Source: Coturnix japonica
Taxonomy: Eukaryota > Chordata > Aves > Galliformes > Phasianidae
Assembly: GCF_001577835.2 (NCBI RefSeq)
Contig: NC_029536.1
Coordinates: forward strand, 124,001-188,000
Reading direction: 5' to 3'
Length of the DNA stretch: 64,000 nucleotides
Shown: positions 58,893 to 64,000 of the stretch, one piece after another
Layout of the letters: each line of letters begins with the position of its first letter
How positions within the stretch are numbered: position 1 is the stretch's first letter
The notes under the pieces: generated by a model
The model's input: the letters and a program-made list of their open reading frames with translations, nothing else
The model's database searches: none
Told to the model about the DNA's origin: nothing
Made by a program: the position numbers and the translations under genes

Positions 58893-61439
58893 CTGAAGCA
58901 TAAAAGATTTACTATCTGTGTCAGCTTGTACAGATGACTTAAGAGACAATTTAACATTATCCAATTGCTTTAAAGTCTTGTATAGGGTGAGTTCACCCAG
59001 GGCCCATTATTCAGACTTTGTACAAGGCTGGATTTCAGCATCAGGACTACACAGCACCATATTGGTGCCACTGCAATCTGAGAGCAGGCGCTACACTAAT
59101 CTACAGATACACCTTATTAAAACTTGCTGTCCCTGCCCCTTCCTTGCACACCCACACATCTTTCCCTACCCCAAACTACGTACCACAGAGCGCTGCATAA
59201 CATCCCTTTGCACAGTGAGAAAGAATATAAAATCTATTCGCTTCCAATTTGGGCGAGTTAATTTATCGGCTCATGTAGCAGCACGAATTTACTACTGCTG
59301 CGTGACAGACTTTGATTTGCTGTTAGTTCAGTGAAAATACAGCACTTCTGTTGCACCCTATATATGTTATAACTTCCTTCCATTAACGCATGCTCCAGTT
59401 CATTTCCCTCACTTCAAGCTGATGGATGTTGAAAGCTTCAGTAACTAAGAACTGTATTTACAGTGTATGTGGTTTACATTCTCATAACGTGTACATCACT
59501 ATGACAGGAGAGAGCTACCCAGACTTCTTAACCTCAGCATTCACATGTAGAACCACTCTGTCAGACTACCACAAAGCAGAACACAAGTTGAGGACCTGAA
59601 TAAGGCATGGAGCTACATAAGGATCACACACAGTTCAGTTTCTACTGGTCACATGTTTATCCTGCTTGGAGTAAAAAGGCTGAGATTTCCATGGAAGAGA
59701 TGAAGGATTCAGCTCATTCATTTTGGAAGCCAGTATCCAAGCAGAGGCCAATGTGTTCAACATTAATCTACCATATAATTAAAAATCAGAACCTTCCACG
59801 ATGGAAAGGTTTGTTTCACAGATCATCTCCCATGTTCCTTGTTGCCAGGTTTTCCTTTCCCAACCAACCCCTTACTACGGGGCACACAAAAGCTACATTT
59901 AAAGTAACTAAAGACACACATTGTCTCAGCTCTTCAGGAGCACCTCTGGAGTGCTGTAGAAGTGTATCTCAGCTACCTCCACTCACACACCTAGAGCCCC
60001 AGGCTGCAGCAAGTCAGGGGAAGCCCAAGTGCAGAAACAAAAGAAAAAAGCTGCTCACCTTCAGAAAGCCTCGGGTACACAAGGACCTTCAGAGAGAGAC
60101 CCTCACCTCCAACACCAGCCCTTAAACAGGGTGTGGAAGGGAAGGATCCTGGTTCCACCCTTTATGGTCACTCAGCTACATTGAATGCACCTGAGCTCCC
60201 CTGGGCTGGCCCTGCCTTCCCACCAGGTGCCCCATCACTGCTTCAGGCCATGATTCAGCTGTTCCACTACAATATCAAACAACCAGAAGGACCAAGGTTA
60301 CTTAGGAGTTCGTCTTTAAGGCAATTATCAAACTGCAGCTCACACCTGCCAACAGAACTGTGAGGTGGTTGAGAAGTCATGAAACACTGTATATCACAAT
60401 GAAAGGGTAGAAACTACAATGTAACTGTCAGTTCAGAATTCAGTTTCCTCAGTACACAAGTAAACACAGAATCTCTTATAAGGAGATTATGTTCATTTCC
60501 TTCTTCAGTACATTCCAACAGCAAGCGACACCGTTGATAAAGGTTTTTATCCAGTAAAGTAATCAAAAATTAAAGGAAATGGGATTTTGGTGAACAAAAA
60601 CTAAGGGCAGTAAGAGAAAAATTCAATTGCATTATTTGCACTTGACTTGAACGCTGAACTACCTGACACAGTAACACTGATAGACGCACAGAAGCTACAA
60701 GGTATCATCGTTTCCAGGCAAAGCCTGAATAGAATATCCTCCCCAGGAGCCAAAGTTTCCCAGGCACCAACGAAAACTGGAGTGTGTTATTCCTCAGATT
60801 CCACCAGAAGAGGCCACTGCAGCAGCTGGTTCATCCTGCTGAGCCATGTCAATGCTCTGAAGCCCATCGTACAAAACGCTCGTCTCTCATATTCAGTCAT
60901 CTCCATTTGTATGACTGCAAACAATCGTTAAGATACAAATGTGTGTGAGGGCAGCTCGGCTTCCCCTGAGAACAAGGGCAGGTGGGGAGTGTGCACCAGG
61001 GGTGACCAGGAGCCCCATGAGAACAGGCAGGAGCCCACAGCACATGGTGCAACAGCAAAGGGAGGAGATGACAGTACTCAGCAGTGCTGTGCCATCACAT
61101 CACACATCGCTGCTGCTTGGCCACACGGATCAGCGCGCAGCAGCACATAGCGCGTGTTGTGGTGTCTTTCTCATCTCTGCGAATTTAAAGCCCTTTGATG
61201 ACGCTGCTTCGCTCACCACGAGGGCACAGCAGCACTGCACGATACAACGGAGTTATCAAAGCAATGAATAACGGGACACGACAATTAACGTGTCCCAGCT
61301 CAGCGCCCCGTACGAGGATCGGGCCGCGCTGCCGGGCCGGGCTGTGCTTCGGGCGGGGTTTGACGTTTGTTGCCGCCTTGTAGCGCTGATGGATCCAAAC
61401 GGCTCAAGGTGAGCGATGCCCTCACACAGCGACACCGCT

Positions 61440-61441
<2 letters not shown>

Positions 61442-61481
<40 letters not shown>
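61442..61481 (+). repeat. (CA)20 microsatellite
   Basis: Uninterrupted CA dinucleotides within the CpG island, 100 bases before the ETS cluster. Confidence 0.95.
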
Positions 61482-61484
<3 letters not shown>

Positions 61485-61934
61485 CGGACGGTGGCGTCGC
61501 TCCTCCCCGGGCGGTTCCGCTCCGCTTCCCGCGCTGCCGCCCCCAGGGGCGGGGAGCTCCGCTACCGCACCGGAAACGGACACCGGAAGTGCCGCCGGAA
61601 GTGCATCGGCCCGGCCCACTTCCGGCTCGCAGCAGCCGGATCCCGCCCACTCCGCGCCACTTCCGGTCCGCCGGGGCTGCCGGGCGCTGTGTTGTGAGGG
61701 CGGGTCGGGCCGCAGCGGCTGTTTGTGGCGCTGCCGGCAGCTCCGTGCCGTGCCGTGCCGTACCGTACAGCACAGCACCGCTTAGCACCGCCCGGACGCT
61801 GCGGCCGCTTGAGGCCCGTGCGATACCGGCGCCGCCTTAACGGCTCGTTGTGCATCGCGGCCCGGTGGGGGCGGCGCTGGGGGCGGCTCCGTGTGCGGCT
61901 CCTCCTCCCGCTATAAGGGCGGCGGGCGGTGCGC

Positions 61935-62014
61935 GGCGCGGCACTGCGGAGCGTCGGCGCATGCGTGGAGCGTCGGCGGCCGCGCAGGGACATGAGGAGC
62001 GGGGAGAGAGCGGG
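61935..62014 (+). other. Putative first exon of a plus-strand gene running out of the window
   Basis: About 25 bases after the TATA-like CTATAAGGGC, a GC-rich stretch ends at a consensus donor (GAGCGGG, then GTGAGC at 62015). It contains an ATG at 61992 giving MRSGERA before the donor, which may be untranslated. No further exon is evident up to 64000, so the first intron is at least 2 kb. In human, ERRFI1 lies divergently upstream of SLC45A1, making it the positional candidate; nothing in this exon proves it. Confidence 0.35.
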
Positions 62015-62180
62015 GTGAGCGGGACCGAACGGAACCGAACGGAACCGGAGGGAGCGGCGGGGAGGGGCTGGGGGCGGCGGGAACCGCTGGGGACACACGG
62101 GGGGAAGGTTGGGCCGCGGCGGCACCGCGACGGAGCGGAGCCACAGTACGAGCGTGCGGCCCAGCGGGGAGCGGGGCGGC

Positions 62181-62220
62181 GGGACGGGACGGGACGGGAC
62201 GGGACGGGACGGGACGGGAG
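62181..62220 (+). repeat. (GGGAC)8 pentanucleotide array
   Basis: Seven GGGAC and one GGGAG in a row, 165 bases inside the putative first intron. Confidence 0.95.
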
Positions 62221-62268
62221 GGCGGGTACAGCGACAGCGGCTGCGAGACCGGAATGCGGCCGGGCGCT

Positions 62269-62348
62269 TCTCGCTCCGCTCTGTCCGTTCTCGCTCCGTT
62301 CTGTCCGTTCTCGCTCCGTTCTGTCCGTTCTCATTCCGTTCTGGCCGC
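62269..62348 (+). repeat. 20-bp tandem repeat x4
   Basis: The unit TCTCGCTCCGTTCTGTCCGT occurs four times, the first and last copies with a few changes. Pyrimidine-rich on the plus strand. Confidence 0.85.
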
Positions 62349-64000
62349 TTTAGCCCCGTTCCGGTCGCGCTCCCCTCGGTTCTCCAGGAGCCGTCGCTGT
62401 GCCTCCATTGCGGCATCGCTGCGGTCTCTCGGATCTCGGAGCTCACGCTGCCCCCGTCGCTTTATTTTCTCCCCGCGCTCATCACCGCGCTGGGATGTTC
62501 CATTCAGTCGTTGCGCACAGAGCTGCTGTTTGAGGGGCTTCTTGAGCAGACCCACCGCTCAGCGCTACGTGTGTCATTCCAGGAGGGCAGTTCCCTCCTC
62601 GTTACGTTCAAACGTCTCGCAGTGGCGGATGCTGAGCTTGTGGCTGGGTGGGAATTGGTTCCTGAACGTAAGCCGGCCGTATTGACGGTAACGTTTGCAG
62701 GAGGACGAAGAGCCGAACCTTAAAGATGCATCTCAAATTTGACGAGCAGATTCAAAGCTGTTGTCGTTTAATTATGAGCTTTCTGCTGTTTTCTGGCAAG
62801 ATCCTCCCGGTTTGCTGTGTAGGACCATGAAATGGCAGCCAGGTCTTCACCTGAACTGAATTCCCCAATGTGCTGCTTCAGTGTAACCACACAGAGATGA
62901 CTGTCAGGATCTGGATCCATTGGCTGCTCCAGTGCTTTGCCTGTCCAGCATCTTCTGTGTCAGAGTTGAGGAATACGTTGTATTTGTGACATGGCACCAT
63001 CTCAGTGGCAGTCTTATGTCTGCACTAAGCGGGCATCATCCGAGATGTCCCACAGCACAATGGTCCATTTTTGCTTAGCAGTAGATTTAAAGCACTTCTG
63101 AGACAGTTGTTGCTGAATGGCAGTTATCTCATTGCAAAGGCAAAAGCAGTTAAGAGATGATGTGACCACTGGAGAACAAAGTTTACTGAGGGGATTTGGG
63201 ATTTTGTTTGGGGCTGGCCTTTGGTTTTGGTCTGCTGAAGTATTCCAGTAAGTGTAATAAGGTAATTTAGGCTCTTAAAGTCCTTTTGGAAGCCGAAAAC
63301 ACTTGAATATCAGGAGTGGCTCTATCTCAGGTATTTGTGTTAAATAGAAAGTCAGAGGAGGGGGGAAAGGAAATTACATCACATTGTCAAATAAGGAACA
63401 GCTGGCTGGAGTGGATGACTTGTAGTGCAAAAATGTGCCCCTCCTCCCGTGAATTGCTTTTGAGATTCATTACAGATACATGGTGGCAAGGTGAGCAAAA
63501 ATAAGTTGTCAATTTAAGGCAGCCACGTACTTTTTCCCCTCCCAGAAGCATTAAGGAGATCTCACTCCCACACTTACTTGTGTCTTACAAGTTATGAACG
63601 AGCTGTTTTGCCAATGTTGCATTTTTAAAGTTTGTCCAAGATTGGTGTAGGAATTTGGGAAGAATCCTCATAGCCATATCCACTACATGAAGCGTTTGTA
63701 GACCTTGTACAAACAGATCCCAGCTTCCTTTATTATGAAACTAGTTTGCCTCAAATAGGTTGTAGCAATGGGGCTGGGGGGTGAAAGGGGAGCAGAGTAA
63801 CATGGTTTTTTTATCAGTAACAGCCCTGAGCTAAGATACATGGAAGTGCTTCTTCCTTCCTAAATGGAAGAATGTTCTTAGTGTGGCTACAGTAATTAGG
63901 GATCCATACAGCATGAAAACTGTATATTGGGTAGTGACGATCATTTCCCAGTGCACTCAAACGCTGGGATTGCCATGGCTCGTATCTACACTGTAGTATT

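Larger units (their letters stand above)
42813..61250. other. Large gene-poor interval
   Basis: About 18 kb between the SLC45A1 promoter and the next CpG island shows no gene that I can identify. It holds CR1 pieces at 45595-45975 and 51305-51560, and otherwise AT-rich unique sequence. A few exon-like minus-strand frames (58831-58892, 57576-57675, 51893-51957, 52238-52430, 45050-45182) are listed separately with low confidence. Confidence 0.5.
61280..62520. promoter_or_regulatory. CpG island, probable (bidirectional?) promoter
   Basis: Dense CpG over about 1.2 kb. Four ETS motifs cluster in 85 bases: CCGGAAGT at 61583 and 61595, ACTTCCGG at 61618 and 61659, two in each direction. A CTATAAGGGC box lies near 61910 on the plus strand. 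The mixed orientation would suit divergent transcription. Confidence 0.7.
62015..64000 (+). other. Probable first intron of the plus-strand gene
   Basis: After the CpG island the sequence becomes AT-rich and shows no exon, RNA gene or clear transposon to the window end. Confidence 0.35.

Noticed and set aside
61562-62446. 294-codon open frame on the minus strand
   Set aside because: It lies wholly in the CpG island, is very Arg/Pro/Ser-rich, crosses simple repeats and has no domain. Stop codons are rare in such GC-rich DNA.

Overview
The window is nuclear DNA of a bird, most likely a galliform close to chicken. It carries many 5'-truncated CR1 LINE fragments, short introns and CpG-rich promoters, as on a gene-dense microchromosome. 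The PADI-SDHB block matches human 1p36.13. No virus-like element was seen.

Layout: (1) 1-525, CR1 reverse-transcriptase fragment, minus strand. (2) 560-10135, complete 16-exon peptidylarginine deiminase gene of PADI1 type, minus strand. (3) 10136-13835, the 3.7 kb spacer between two head-to-head PADI genes. (4) 13836-22106, complete 16-exon PADI2, plus strand. Its reading has Asn where the catalytic Asp of the GHVDEF motif is expected, and one GC-AG intron. (5) 22180-30423, SDHB, eight coding exons, plus strand, with a tandem array of YY1-type motifs just before the start codon. (6) 30480-31500, MRPS16, three coding exons, plus strand. Its 3'UTR is almost wholly an 11-bp minisatellite holding a 10-N assembly gap. 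(7) 34522-41192, eight coding exons of the proton/sugar symporter SLC45A1, minus strand, with a CpG-island non-coding first exon near 42.5 kb. (8) 42.7-61.2 kb, a gene-poor stretch with CR1 remnants and a few exon-like minus-strand reading frames that I cannot assign. (9) 61.3-62.5 kb, a CpG island with four ETS sites and a TATA-like box, ending in a good splice donor. It probably starts a plus-strand gene whose body lies mainly beyond the window; ERRFI1 is a guess from human gene order.

The PADI pair makes calcium-dependent enzymes that turn protein arginine into citrulline. SDHB is the iron-sulfur subunit of respiratory complex II and MRPS16 a small-subunit mitoribosomal protein; both are nuclear genes for mitochondrial function with CpG/ETS/YY1-type promoters, and they lie about 0.4 kb apart. 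SLC45A1 is a plasma-membrane sugar transporter. MRPS16 and SLC45A1 next to SDHB is not the human arrangement (10q22 and 1p36.23 from memory), so a rearrangement separates the lineages here. All exon limits were read by hand from splice sites, phase and family similarity; no alignment or database search was run.
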